NCBI GenBank assembly: GCA_037074505.1
Contig: CM073482.1
Location: 11,542,001 to 11,606,000, forward strand
DNA from: Albizia julibrissin
Lineage: Eukaryota > Streptophyta > Magnoliopsida > Fabales > Fabaceae
Direction of reading: 5' to 3'
DNA length: 64,000 bases
Part shown: one piece after another, positions 1 to 10,786 of the stretch
How positions within the stretch are numbered: position 1 is the first letter of the stretch
How the letters are laid out: every line of letters begins with the position of its first letter
Position numbers and translations under genes: made by a program
The notes under the pieces: generated by a model
What the model was told of the DNA's origin: nothing
Seen by the model: the letters and a program-made list of their open reading frames with translations, nothing else
Database searches by the model: none

Positions 1-605
1 TAGTGAGATAATTTTATTTTATCGCTAATTCTTCACAAATTTCCTCACTAAAATTAGTGATGAAATTTACTAACACATCTCTAATTCCGTCATAAAAATT
101 AGCGACGGAAATTAGTGACGGAAAAATTTCATCACTAATTTTTGTTAAAAATATTTTGTGACTAAATTAGAGACAAAAATTTTCTGTCACTGATTTCCAT
201 CACTAATCTGTCCCTAATTTATGTCCCTAATTTTGTTGCAAACTGATTTGTGACAAAAAAACATTTTCACTAAATTTTGCCACAAAATAGTTTGCGACGG
301 AATTAGGGGTCACAAACTATTTTCTAACAAAAATTAGTGACATAAATTAGTGATAGAAAAATTCTGTTATTAATCCATCACTAATTTCTGTCACAAAATA
401 TTTTGTGACAAAAAATTCTGTCACAATTCCGACGCTAATTTCAAATTATATTATTTAATATTATAATCTAAAAAAAATATATTTCATTAAGATCAATACT
501 TCTTGTGCCTTAATGATAATTAATCAAATATGATAAGGGTTAGATTCTATGTTTTTATGATAACAATACATGATTAAGTACTTCACTAGTAGATAGGGAA
601 AACTT

Positions 606-660
606 AATTATAATCCTGAGTAAGGTCATGATAAATTATAATCCTGAGTAAGGTCATGAT
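606..660. repeat. Short tandem duplication, two 27-28 bp units
   Basis: The unit containing ATAATCCTGAGTAAGGTCAT occurs twice back to back inside the CACTA-like element. It looks like a simple local duplication. Confidence 0.75.
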
Positions 661-1213
661 AATTGAGGATAGTATTATCAGAATAAGACATGATTAATCA
701 AATGAATCATTAAGTTAATTGATTATAGAAAGAGTATAACTAACAAGAAAACAACATCATAAGAGCATGAGCTTTAGTAAAAAACGTTTATCCGAAGTTA
801 TTCGGATAAGTTAATCAGTTAAGAGAATGGGCTTTATAATAATTAAATTTTTTCATAATTATGAATTTCTTAAATAATTTAAATTTTAAATTTTAAATTG
901 TTCTAAAATTATAATATAAATATATAAAAATTATTGGTTCATATTATTATTGAAATTATAATATAATATATGTGAATTCTTAATAATATATTATATACAA
1001 ATAAAAATAAAAAATTTATAAACACAAAAAATAAAATAAAATATATAATAAAATGAATAAAAAGATATTAATAATAAAAATTTAGGTAGAATATTTATGT
1101 AAAATAAAATAAGAAAAATAAATTGAAATATTTAATAATATATTAAAATTTCTATTTCTATTTTTTTTTTGTAAAATGAAAAAATATATATGATTTTGCA
1201 TTTAAATAATGCT

Positions 1214-1293
1214 TGTTTTCCTTAACTTAGCTGGTAAAGGCACTGACAGCTCGTGAGATGTTATGTCTTCGAATCTCAACTTGGTCACAAAAT
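1214..1293 (+). repeat. tRNA-like (SINE-derived?) segment inside the CACTA-like element
   Basis: The sequence has a Pol III A-box-like stretch (TTAGCTGGTAAAGG) and a B-box-like stretch (TCTTCGAATCTC) about 35 bases apart, as in tRNA-derived SINEs. A diverged inverted copy lies at 18882-18960 in a related CACTA element. It does not fold as a complete tRNA and lacks a clear acceptor stem, so it is not called as a tRNA gene. Confidence 0.45.
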
Positions 1294-2073
1294 GTAACCA
1301 ATTTATAACGTGGACATGTAGCGGGTGACGGACGACAAGACATGGCGTGCGATGGAGGGTGAGATGCTATACATGTGGTTGATTGAGACATGTGGTGTCT
1401 AGGTGGTGACGACTACAGGCAAGGTGGTAGTGGCTAACATGGACATATGGCCGGTGGTGGGTACACGTGGTGACTACTAGTGTGGGATATGTGGAGGCTC
1501 GTGGTGAGGACATGTGGCAATTTAAATTATATAAAAAAATATTTTACTACAGATTGTCACTAATTCCGTCCCTAATTCATCGCTAATTTAGAGGATAGCC
1601 TATTCTAATTTTGTAACAAATTAGTGATAGAATTAACGATGAAAATTTTCTATTTGTTGCTAATTTCATGGATAGTTTATTCCAACTTTGTGACGGATTA
1701 GTGACAGAAATTCTCTATTGCTAATTAGGGATGGAAAATCTCCGTCGCTAATCCATTGCAAATTAGCGGTAGAATTCAAAATTTCATTACTAATCAATTA
1801 GTAATGATACTTTTATTTATGGAACAAATTTCATTGCTAATTTGATTCATTTGCTAATTTCCGTCACTAAACTGATTAGTGACGGAATTTCTGTCATTAA
1901 ATTTTGTTACTAATTTGATTTTTTTTTTGTAGTAACAGAGGTAATAATGGATCCTAGGCTTCAAGATATTATAGATCAAAATAAAACTTCAATTTTGGAA
2001 GCATGACTATATTTGACAGATTTTGCTAGAAAAAGGCTTTTTGAGATAGAGGGGCCAAAACAAAGCTCTTTAA

Positions 2074-2224
2074 GAGTCTCATATGAGAGAGGAAAGGAAG
2101 CAAATATGAACCAAGAAGACCCCCCAACAATAGCCAAAGATAAGCATTAACTAATTATTAGCAGACGCCGACAAGTCATTTTTGGCTCAAATATACTCTT
2201 TACCTCCTTCATGCGAGGCACTTG
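2074..2224 (-). ncRNA. Diverged MIR169-like microRNA hairpin
   Basis: Read on the minus strand, the 5' arm carries a 21-base segment (2169-2189) that matches the miR169 sequence of the 58.6 kb copy except at three places: the central GG is AA, and a C near the 3' end is T. All three are transitions. The 3' arm (around 2106-2126) pairs with it, and the lower stem is formed by the pyrimidine-rich and purine-rich arms also seen at 58.5-58.6 kb (shared CATATGAGAGAGG and CATGCGAGGC). A TATA box lies upstream at 2354-2364. Changes at positions 9-10, opposite the slicing site, would alter target choice, so this is either a decayed copy or a variant. Processing cannot be judged from sequence alone. 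Confidence 0.6.
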
Positions 2225-2353
2225 AGCCACCAACATACATATATACATGCATGCATGCATTAACCAGCATCTTCTGCTTTTTCATGATTAACCTCTCACA
2301 TTTCGTTTCTCTCTGCATGTTTTGCATTTTGATTATAACTTATAACTTTGCTG

Positions 2354-2364
2354 TTATTTATAGG
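2354..2364 (-). promoter_or_regulatory. TATA box of the 2.1 kb MIR169-like unit
   Basis: On the minus strand the sequence reads GCCTATAAATAAC. The same box with its flank (GCTCTGCCTATAAATA) recurs upstream of the MIR169 hairpin at 58.6 kb and in the decayed unit at 60.9 kb. Further upstream a GGATAAGAAGCATAT motif (around 2470-2484, minus strand) is also shared; it contains a GATAAG I-box-like core. Confidence 0.5.
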
Positions 2365-2632
2365 CAGAGCATATATAGGAATCCCACAGCTGAAAATATG
2401 ATTGCCTTCAGAATTAATTATGTTGCCTTTCATTATTTATAGGAATCCCACATTTTCTACTCTTGATATATATGCTTCTTATCCATAACCGCTCTTATTT
2501 GGAATCAGTACGTCCACATTATAAAGTTTAGCTTTTAGCAGTATATTATCTAATAAGTAAAATATCGACACATTTATTTTCCCTTATATGAAGCATTTTT
2601 GGATGACATTTGAGCTTAATGTAATGAATTTG

Positions 2633-4765
2633 TGTAAAATCCTTTCCTTAATACTGTAAAATTCTATTATTATAACTCAATTCTCCAAAAGTCTACTATG
2701 GTAGAAAAAGAGTTCAGCTAACCGTTTGAAAACTCTACCATGGTTTATAAAATTTACCATGGAAAATAAAATCATTTTTCCTTGCTGAATAATATCTCAT
2801 CAGATATTAAAATATCCTTATCAAATTTCAAATTATGGATCCACAAGTTTAGAACACATCATAAGCCATACATGCCTTCTAACATCATCAGGAGTAATTA
2901 AAAATATATAGTTAACACACCAAGTTCTCTAAAATAGATCAGAGTATGCAAGATGAGCCATAATGTGGCATTATACAATAATCCAACATATATTAAAAAG
3001 ATGGAAGCACTACTTTTATTAGAAGTAGTTTAAGCTTCCGGAGTCTTCCCTGATGGACCCGCACGACAACTATCACCTGGAAAAATGTTAAATCAACGGG
3101 GTGAGACAAAAGCCTCAGTAACCAACAATCCATCTCATCGGGCATACAAGTATGTGCCCATGAGGTGCCAAGTGGGACAGTTATAAAAATATAACATTAT
3201 TAAAATATCACTTGTCCATACGAATAATTTCATAATAATTCACAATATCATATTGTCATTCTCATATTTGCCATATAAGTGTATAAGAGTCAATACATAA
3301 TAATTTATTTTCTTTCCTCCCTTATTTCCTCTCCACCTTATTTCCTCTGACTGAACCCATGGGCTAGTACTCACCCATATGACTGGTAGCTAACTCAACA
3401 AGCTCACCAATCAAGTGATATGGATCGGCCAAAATCCACAGAGCACAAGACCGGACCATGGGTTCCCCCTCTAAATACATTAATGGAGTGTCATAGCCCT
3501 ATGGAATACAAATGGGCCAAAGGACTAGCCAGTGTACACCTAGATGTCCACCACCTTATTTCCTCTTTTGTACAAGAATTCACCCCCTTATTTCCTCTTT
3601 GAGTAACCTCCCATTAATTTCAGATCCACCATCCCCTATCTTATCCATATTATGTGATTATGACATGTCATTATCATTTCATAATTATCAAAAAGGATCT
3701 TTCTAATCTCATAAATAAATACCAACTCATATAATGTAATATTGCTAGTCATTTTCTCCATGAAAAATAAGTCCCACAAGACAATTTCATTAACCACATA
3801 TTTTCCAAAACCACATCACATATCAATAGCCAAATTTATAAATCTGCATAATTAAAATCACTCACAAACATCATACAAGCATGCACAACAAGAGGAAGGT
3901 GGTTACCTCTCGCCAAAGCTATTTATTACCACACTGCTCCTAATCCAAGAGCTCAAGTAAATGTCCAAAATCAATCTACCACAATCAATTTACTACCCAT
4001 TAATAACTCTCCAATTTTCCACATAATCAAAATTATAACTTACATACAAATTTTTAATAATAATATATAATATATTCTAAAAACTGAAAAATAACAGTTT
4101 AGGGTTTAAATTTTAGAAATGACCGTTCAGTCCTTCAAATATCAAAAATGACAGTTTAGTCCTCCGAATTTCATAAATGACAGATTAATCCTCCAAATTT
4201 CAAAACTAAACTAATTAAAATTTCAGTAATACCTTCATTAATTCAAATAAAGCTTTTAACCTAAATTTAATCGGTTAAAAAGTCCTATATAGAATTATTC
4301 ATAGACTAATTATATAGAAAATTCATTATAAAATCTTATACCAACTAAATAAGAAAAATAAACCGATTAAAATTAGCTATTAATTATTCTCTACATTTTT
4401 TTAGCCTTATACTAACAAAACTCAAATTTGTCCAAAATGCTAATCTTAAAATATTCTCTAATTAGTACAAAATTAATATCATAAGAAAGAGAAAATTATT
4501 TAGAAAATATTTCATAAAAGAAATTTTATAATAAGAAGAGATTTTGAGTACCTTATTGATCTCTCTAAAACTGTAAAAGCTAACTCGTAACCCCTTCTTT
4601 CCAAAATAAACTCCACTTCATCGTGAGATGAAATGGAGAATTGGGAGGGGTATATATACCCCTCCATTCACGTGGTAGGTGGCTTGCCACCTACCACATT
4701 TAATTAAGAATTGGGGGTGGCCGCCACCCCCAATTCTCTAAAATGGCTGCGCCATTAGGCGCAAC

Positions 4766-4803
<38 letters not shown>
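2633..4803 (-). repeat. LTR piece, minus orientation, with promoter
   Basis: Positions 2633-3328 are an inverted copy of 5012-5707 with five mismatches in 696 bases by my reading. The minus strand shows a likely LTR promoter, GGTATATATACCCC near 4650-4665, followed by a pyrimidine-poor leader. Short repeats of GAGGAAATAAGG occur around 3320-3600. The piece stops in the (TA)n tract at 4769-4803. With the 79 bases at 10698-10776 it would make an LTR of about 2.25 kb, like the other chromovirus LTRs in this window. The small open frames in it are not coding. Confidence 0.75.
4769..4803. repeat. (TA)n tract at the inversion junction
   Basis: A run of about 17 TA units sits where the minus-strand LTR piece meets the plus-strand LTR piece. 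Such a tract reads the same on both strands and is a plausible recombination point. Confidence 0.9.
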
Positions 4804-4805
<2 letters not shown>

Positions 4806-5707
4806 TTATAATATAGTAACGGCACAGCTTCTCCCGGACTGTCTTTACTTAGCCGGGTTCATGACTGACCGGGGACTTGCGTCTTTACTCGCAATCCCAG
4901 GCTCACTCCGCCCCCTGCGGAATTATCGCCGAAGCGAGCCTCCCCAGGTCTCGAGGACACTACCTGGGGGTAAGTAGTTCCTAACGTGAGACCTGGTACC
5001 ATTGAGCCCCTGAAATAAGGGAGGAAAGAAAATAAATTATTATGTATTGACTCTTATACACTTATATGGCAAATATGAGAATGACAATATGATATTGTGA
5101 ATTATTATGAAATTATTCGTATGGGCAAGTGATATTTTAATAATGTTATATTTTTATAACTGTCCCACTTGGCACCTCATGGGCACATACTTGTATGCCC
5201 GATGAGATGGATTGTTGGTTACTGAGGCTTTTGTCTCACCCCGTTGATTTAACATTTTTCCAGGTGATAGTTGTCGTGCGGGTCCATCAGGGAAGACTCC
5301 GGAAGCTTAAACTACTTCTAATAAAAGTAGTGCTTCCATCTTTTTAATATATGTTGGATTATTGTATAATGCCACATTAGGGCTCATCTTGCATACTCTG
5401 ATCTATTTTAGAGAACTTGGTGTGTTAACTATATATTTTTAATTACTCCTGATGATGTTAGAAGGCCTGTATGGCTTATGATGTGTTCTAAACTTGTGGA
5501 TCCACAATTTGAAATTTGATAAGGATATTTTAATATCTGATGAGATATTATTCAGCAAGGAAAAATGATTTTATTTTCCATGGTAAATTTTATAAACCAT
5601 GGTAGAGTTTTCAAACGGTTAGCTGAACTCTTTTTCTACCATAGTAGACTTTTGGAGAATTGAGTTATAATAATAGGATTTTACAGTATTAAGGAAAGGA
5701 TTTTACA
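4804..5707 (+). repeat. LTR piece, plus orientation, directly before the primer binding site
   Basis: Positions 5012-5707 match the minus-oriented LTR at 2633-3328, and the piece ends in ACA, three bases before the primer site at 5711. The 208 bases at 4804-5011 are GC-richer and have no counterpart in the minus-oriented piece. The upstream 1.2 kb of that LTR, including its TATA region, is missing here. As it stands this LTR is unlikely to drive a full element transcript. Confidence 0.7.
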
Positions 5708-5710
5708 ATT

Positions 5711-5722
5711 TGGTATCAGAGC
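5711..5722 (+). other. Primer binding site (initiator-Met tRNA)
   Basis: TGGTATCAGAGC is the usual plant LTR-retrotransposon primer site, complementary to the 3' end of tRNA-iMet. It lies three bases after the LTR end. Confidence 0.9.
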
Positions 5723-5867
5723 CCAACAATTCTGCGAACTTTGTGGCATGCATTATATTTAGTGGCAATATACAAAATTCACATATATCTTCCCTGTTAG
5801 TTGTATTGTTATGATTCTGTTGACTACTTACTAGTTATGGTGGGTTGCATCCTTAGGCGGGGAGAAT

Positions 5868-8800
5868 ATGGTTCAAACTCGTCGTACTAGTTCTGGTGGT
5901 AGTAGGCCTCCACACCTACCTGTCCAACCACAGCAGCAACAACAACTCCCATTTGATAAGGACGCTTTTATGCAACAACTGAAGGGAGTTGTGGTAGATG
6001 TTGTAGACGAACGATTGAAGAAATTTAAAGAAGATAGTGGGCGGCAAGCAAGGGACAAGACCCCTATGGGGAATGGTGATGATCATCAAAGCGTGGGAAA
6101 TTCAGAAAAGATGCATGAAACTACTAATGAGGGCCATGGTGATTATATACCCCAACAACCACATGTTCCGGCTTCTCGTTCTATTTCTAATGTATATAAA
6201 GATTTGGCTCGACATCACCCTCCTATTTTTAATGGAAACCGAGATCCTGTTGAGGCAGAAATGTGGATTGAGGACATAGAGACGTTATTCCAGGCTGTGG
6301 ATTGTACCAGTGAACAGATGGGACAGGCAGTCACCATTCTTCTTAAGGGTAACGCGAATGAGTGGTGGAAGAGTGTGAGACCAGCGGATGTGTCATCTTT
6401 GAAGTGGGCAGAGTTCAAAGACATGTTTTATGCGCACTACTTTCCAGAGGAGTTGCAACATGAGAAGGAGTTGGAATTTTACGCTCTTCGTCAAGGTGAT
6501 ATGAGTGAAGATGAGTATATCTCTACTTTCATTCGATTGACAAAATATGTAACATATTTGAAGGAGCACAATAACCCTAATTGGAAGATTAGACAGCTAA
6601 TCGATAAGGCCAGGCCAGAACTGAAGTCATTTATGAGGTCTTCGAACATCACAAATTTTGAGGATGCTTGTACCAAACTACGTATTGCTACACGTACGGT
6701 ACGAGAGGTGGAAGATTCCAAGCGTCGTGATAGCTCTGGCAGATTCTCCAGCTTTCCAAGGCCAAATATTAATGTGATGAAGAAGCCAAGTTTTAGTACA
6801 GGAAGTTTTAGGAGCTCAAGGAAGACTGGAGGGTCTTATCAGAGAGGGTTTCAAGGTAATAAAGCCCCACAGCAAAGATTCTAGACCCAGAGGAGTCATT
6901 ATAATAGGAGTCAGGCGTCTCGTCAAGATTCTACTATGTCTACACCCAGCGTGAGTAGACCATGCCAGAATTGTGGTACAGTACATGCAGGGAAGTGCTG
7001 GGAGTGCTATAAGTGCCACAAATACGGGCATATTGCTCGCTTTTTCCCTGAGTTTCCACAGATCCCACAGAGTGGTCGCCCTACCGTTCCTGGTCGTGTG
7101 TTTGCTTTGACCCGAGAAGAAGCAGGAGCATCTCCAAATGTGATCCGAGGTACTGTTTCTCTTCAAAGGCATGATGTATTCGTGTTATTTGATTCTGGCG
7201 CTTCACATTCATTTATCTCTGATAACTGTGCTCAAAGATTGGGATTGCATGTTTGTGAATTGCCTTATGATTTGGAAGTGTCCACACCTGCTGGAGCTTC
7301 TGTTATGACCGGTCGTGCTTGTTTAAACCTTACTATTAAGTGTGATATTTGTAATTCGAAGATAGATTTAATTTGTTTACCGCTTAAGGGTATAGATGTA
7401 ATCATTGGCATGGATTGGTTGTCTGCCAATAATGCTCATCTTGACTGTAAGGGAAAGAAAGTGAATTTTCCCTTAAGTCTCGCATCTGTTAAGGTGGCTT
7501 CTAGCCCCTTGATATTGTCGGCCACTAAAGCAGAAAAGTGTGTTCGATGAGGTTGTGAAGCCTATATGGTCTTCTTTTCAATTAATGCTGACAAAGATAT
7601 TGGGATCAATCAGATTGAAGTAGTAAAAGAGTTTCCAGAAGTGTTTCCAGAAGAGATATCAGGACTGCCACCGAATCGAGAGGTAGAGTTCTCCATTGAG
7701 TTAGTACCAGGAACAACTCCAATTTCTAAGGCCCCTTATCGAATGTCGCCATCAGAGTTGGCAGAGTTGAAGAAACAGTTAGAGGAGTTGCTTGAGAAAG
7801 GTTTCATTCGACCAAGTGTCTCTCCTTGGGGTTCGCCAGTATTGTTTGTCAAAAAGAAGGATGGAAGTATGCGGTTGTGCATTGACTACAGATAATTGAA
7901 TAAGGTCACCATTAAGAATAAATATCCGTTGCCTAGGATTGATGATTTATTGGATCAACTCAAAGGAGCCGCGGTGTTCTCTAAGATTGACTTGAGATCG
8001 GGTTACCATCAGCTCAGAGTTAAGGCTGATGACATCTCAAAGACTGCTTTCCGGACTCGTTATGGACATTATGAGTTTTTGGTTATGCCTTTCGGGTTGA
8101 CCAATGCTCCAGCTGTTTTCATGGATTATATGAACCGGATTTTTAGGCCGTATTTAGATCGTTTTATTGTTGTCTTCATTGATGACATTCTCATTTATTC
8201 TAAGAATGAGGAGGAGCACCGAGAACATCTACTCATTGCATTGCGTATATTGAGGGACCACCAGTTATATGCTAAGTTGAGTAAGTGTGAGTTTTGGCTT
8301 AGGGAAGTGAATTTCCTTGGCCACGTGGTGTCTGCTGAGGGGGTAGCTGTTGATCCTAGTAAAGTTGATGCCGTGTTAAAATGGGAATCCCCGAAGTCGG
8401 TGACTGAAATAAGAAGTTTTGTGGGATTGGCTGGCTACTACAGGAGATTCATTAAGGGGTTTTCTCAAATTGCTATGCCTTTGACTAAGCTGACCAAGAA
8501 AGATCAACCGTTTATATGGACAGATAAGTGTGAAGCTGCTTTTCAAGAGTTAAAGGCAAAGTTGACTACAGCACCTGTGCTTACCCTTCCTGATCCTGGA
8601 CGTCCGTACACAGTGTATACGGATGCTTCCTTTAAGGGTTTGGGTTGTGTGCTGATGCAAGAAGGCAAGGTTGTTGCATATGCTTCAAGGCAGTTGAGGC
8701 CTCATGAAGAGAATTATCCGACTCATGATTTGGAGCTCGCCGCTGCAGTGTTTGCATTAAAGATTTCGAGGCATTATCTATATGGAGCTCAATTTGAAGT

Positions 8801-10506
8801 TTTAAGTGATCACAAGAGCTTGAAGTATTTAGTTGACCAGAAGGAGCTGAATAATAGACAACGCAGATGGATGGAGTTCCTGAAAGATTATGATTTCGAA
8901 ATAAAGTATCACCCTGGAAAGGCCAATGTTGTGGCTGATGCTTTAAGTCGAAAATCTGTTCATGTTTTCTGTATGAGTTTAAATGAGCACTATTGGTTGG
9001 AAAGCTTGAGGGACATCTATATTGTTCCGTATCAGAAGAAGATAGTTGCTTTGAATGCAGTCATTGGTGAATATGGGTTTTATCAAGACTTGAAAGACGC
9101 TCAAACGAAAGATGATCAGCTAGACAAAATTCGAGAAGAACTAGAGCATGGGGAAGTTCCGGATTATGACGTTGGGAATGCAGATATTTTGAGATATAAG
9201 GGGAGAATTTGTGTTCCCAATAACGATGAAATCAAGAAAACCATTTTGGAAGAAGCCCATCGGAGCAAATATACCATACATCCAGGAATCACCAAGATGT
9301 ATAACGATCTGAAGCGACAATATTGGTGGCCAAAGATGAAGAGAGACGTGACCGACTTCGTCTTGAAGTGCTTGACGTGCCAGAAGGTCAAAATCGAACA
9401 CCAAAAACCATCAGGACTACTTCAGAATTTAGATATCCCTAAATGGAAAATGGGATAGTATTTCTATGGATTTCATCATGGGCTTACCGCCAATCCGGAA
9501 TATTTATGATGCTGTTTGGGTGATCGTAGATCGATTAACCAAGTCAGCACACTTTTTACCTATTAAGGCAAATTATTCTTTGGAGAAATTGGCCGAGTTG
9601 TATATTAAAGAGATTGTACGTATGCATGGAGTGCCGGAGAGTATCATATCGGATCGTGATCCAAGGTTCACTTCGAACTTTTGGAAGTCCTTACAACAAG
9701 CCATGGGTATAAAGTTAAAGTACAGTACCGCTTATCATCCTCAAACAGACGGTCAAACCGAGAGAACTATTCAGACACTTGAGGACATGTTGAGAGCTTG
9801 CGCTATCGAGCTTCCAGGTAGTTGGGACAAGCACTTGCCATTGGCAGAATTTGCATACAATAATAGCTATCACTCTAGTATTTAGATGGCACCTTTTGAG
9901 GCGTTATATGGTCGAAAGTGCAGGTCGCCGTTATGTTGGATGGAATTGAGTGAAAGGACTATTATCGGACCAGATCTAGTAGAGCAAACATCACGGAAGA
10001 TTGAAATTATACGGCAGAAATTGTTGACAGCTCAGAGCCGACAGAAGAGTTATGCGGATCGTCGAAGGAGACTGTTGGAATTTAGTGTTGGAGATCATGT
10101 TTTTCTGAAGGTTTCGCCTGTTACGAGCATTGGGAGGTCTATTAAAGCAAAGAAGTTGACTCTACGATTCATTGGGCCATTTGAAATTTTGGAGCGAATT
10201 GGATCGGTTGCCTATCGGATCGCCTTGCCCCCACATTTATCTAAGGTGCATGACGTGTTCCATGTGTCACAGCTAAAGAAGTATCATCCAGATCCGTTTC
10301 ATATCATTGAGCCTGAAGAGGTTGAGTTAAGAGAGAATTTGACGTATGTGACCGAACCAGAAAGAATTTTAGATGTAAAGGACAAACAGTTACGGAATAG
10401 AACAATCCGTCTCCTAAAAGTTTTCTGGAAGGGAATGTTTCCAGGTGATGCTACCTGGGAAACTGAAGAGCGTATGCGACGTGATTTTCCTCATTTGTTT
10501 GCTTAG
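5868..10506 (+). pseudogene. Chromovirus gag-pol, broken by four stops and one frameshift
   Basis: The start ATG at 5868 opens gag (Retrotrans_gag domain about residues 105-240). Next come a zinc knuckle at about 6988-7035, the protease DSGA motif (about 7192), reverse transcriptase with FIDD (about 8180), RNase H (YTDAS, about 8620), the integrase HHCC finger and DDE core (about 9270-9790), the GPF module and a C-terminal chromodomain. Breaks: TAG at 6882-6884, TGA at 7548-7550, TAA at 7893-7895, one extra A in the A-run at 9447-9450, and TAG at 9883-9885. Two of the stops (6882, 9883) fit CAG-to-TAG and one (7548) CGA-to-TGA, as from cytosine deamination. The last cysteine of the zinc knuckle (CYKCHKYGHIARFF) is Phe. 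The chromodomain and order RT-RNaseH-INT place it among chromoviruses, probably the Tekay/Del lineage. It cannot make a full polyprotein. Confidence 0.93.
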
Positions 10507-10605
10507 GTATATACGTGGTATGTATGTTATATTATATTGAGATTGAATTGGTGTAATGTTGTGTAAGAATCTTATGTTTTGAATTTTGGGGACAAAATTC
10601 TATTT

Positions 10606-10618
10606 AGGTGGGGAGAAT
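10606..10618 (+). other. Polypurine tract
   Basis: AGGTGGGGAGAAT lies just before the 3' LTR start TGTAACATCC, as expected for the plus-strand primer. Confidence 0.85.
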
Positions 10619-10776
10619 TGTAACATCCTGTTTAAAAAAAAACGAAAAAAAAATATAAAATAATAATATATTATATTATTATTATAATATATAATATTAT
10701 ATTATATATTATAATAATAATATAATATATTATTATTTTATATTTTTTTTTCATTTTTTTTAAACAGGATGTTACA
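10619..10776. repeat. 158-bp near-perfect palindrome made of two LTR starts head to head
   Basis: The left arm begins TGTAACATCCTGTTTAAA and the right arm ends TTTAAACAGGATGTTACA. The arms match over about 75 bases with one substitution and one length change, and the centre is an AT-only palindrome. The left arm is the first part of the plus-oriented 3' LTR; the right arm is the first part of the outer minus-oriented LTR. It could extrude as a hairpin or cruciform. Confidence 0.9.
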
Positions 10777-10786
10777 ATTTGGGTGT

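Larger units (their letters stand above)
1..1934. mobile_element. CACTA-like transposon, right-hand part (left end outside window)
   Basis: Both flanks (about 1-450 and 1540-1930) are packed with short direct and inverted copies of a unit like ATTAGTGACGGAAATT, the usual look of CACTA subterminal regions. The right end reads TTTTTTTTTGTAGTA, close to the reverse complement of the CACTACAAAAA terminus of the related element at 18446-21262, with its last bases decayed. The interior is very AT-rich (about 830-1200) followed by a GC-richer block (1310-1500). No transposase frame is visible, so this is a non-autonomous copy. The interior block and a tRNA-like segment also occur, inverted, in the element at 18446-21262, which supports one family. 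The target duplication cannot be checked because the left end is missing. Confidence 0.6.
2633..10776 (+). mobile_element. Rearranged Ty3 chromovirus: interior inverted relative to its outer ends
   Basis: The 5-bp sequence ATTTG flanks the whole block (2628-2632 and 10777-10781), so it behaves as one insertion. The left end is the 3' end of an LTR in minus orientation, and the right end is the 5' start of the same LTR in minus orientation (TGTAACATCCTG on the minus strand from 10776). Between them, the primer site, gag-pol, polypurine tract and partial LTRs are in plus orientation. The order left to right is: LTR remainder (minus), LTR remainder (plus), internal region (plus), LTR start (plus), LTR start (minus). 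This fits an inversion with breakpoints in the AT-palindromic part of both LTRs. A second element inserted into an LTR, followed by deletions, is the alternative. Confidence 0.8.

Noticed and set aside
1214..1293. tRNA gene
   Set aside because: It has box-like motifs but no convincing acceptor stem or complete cloverleaf, and it recurs as part of a transposon interior.
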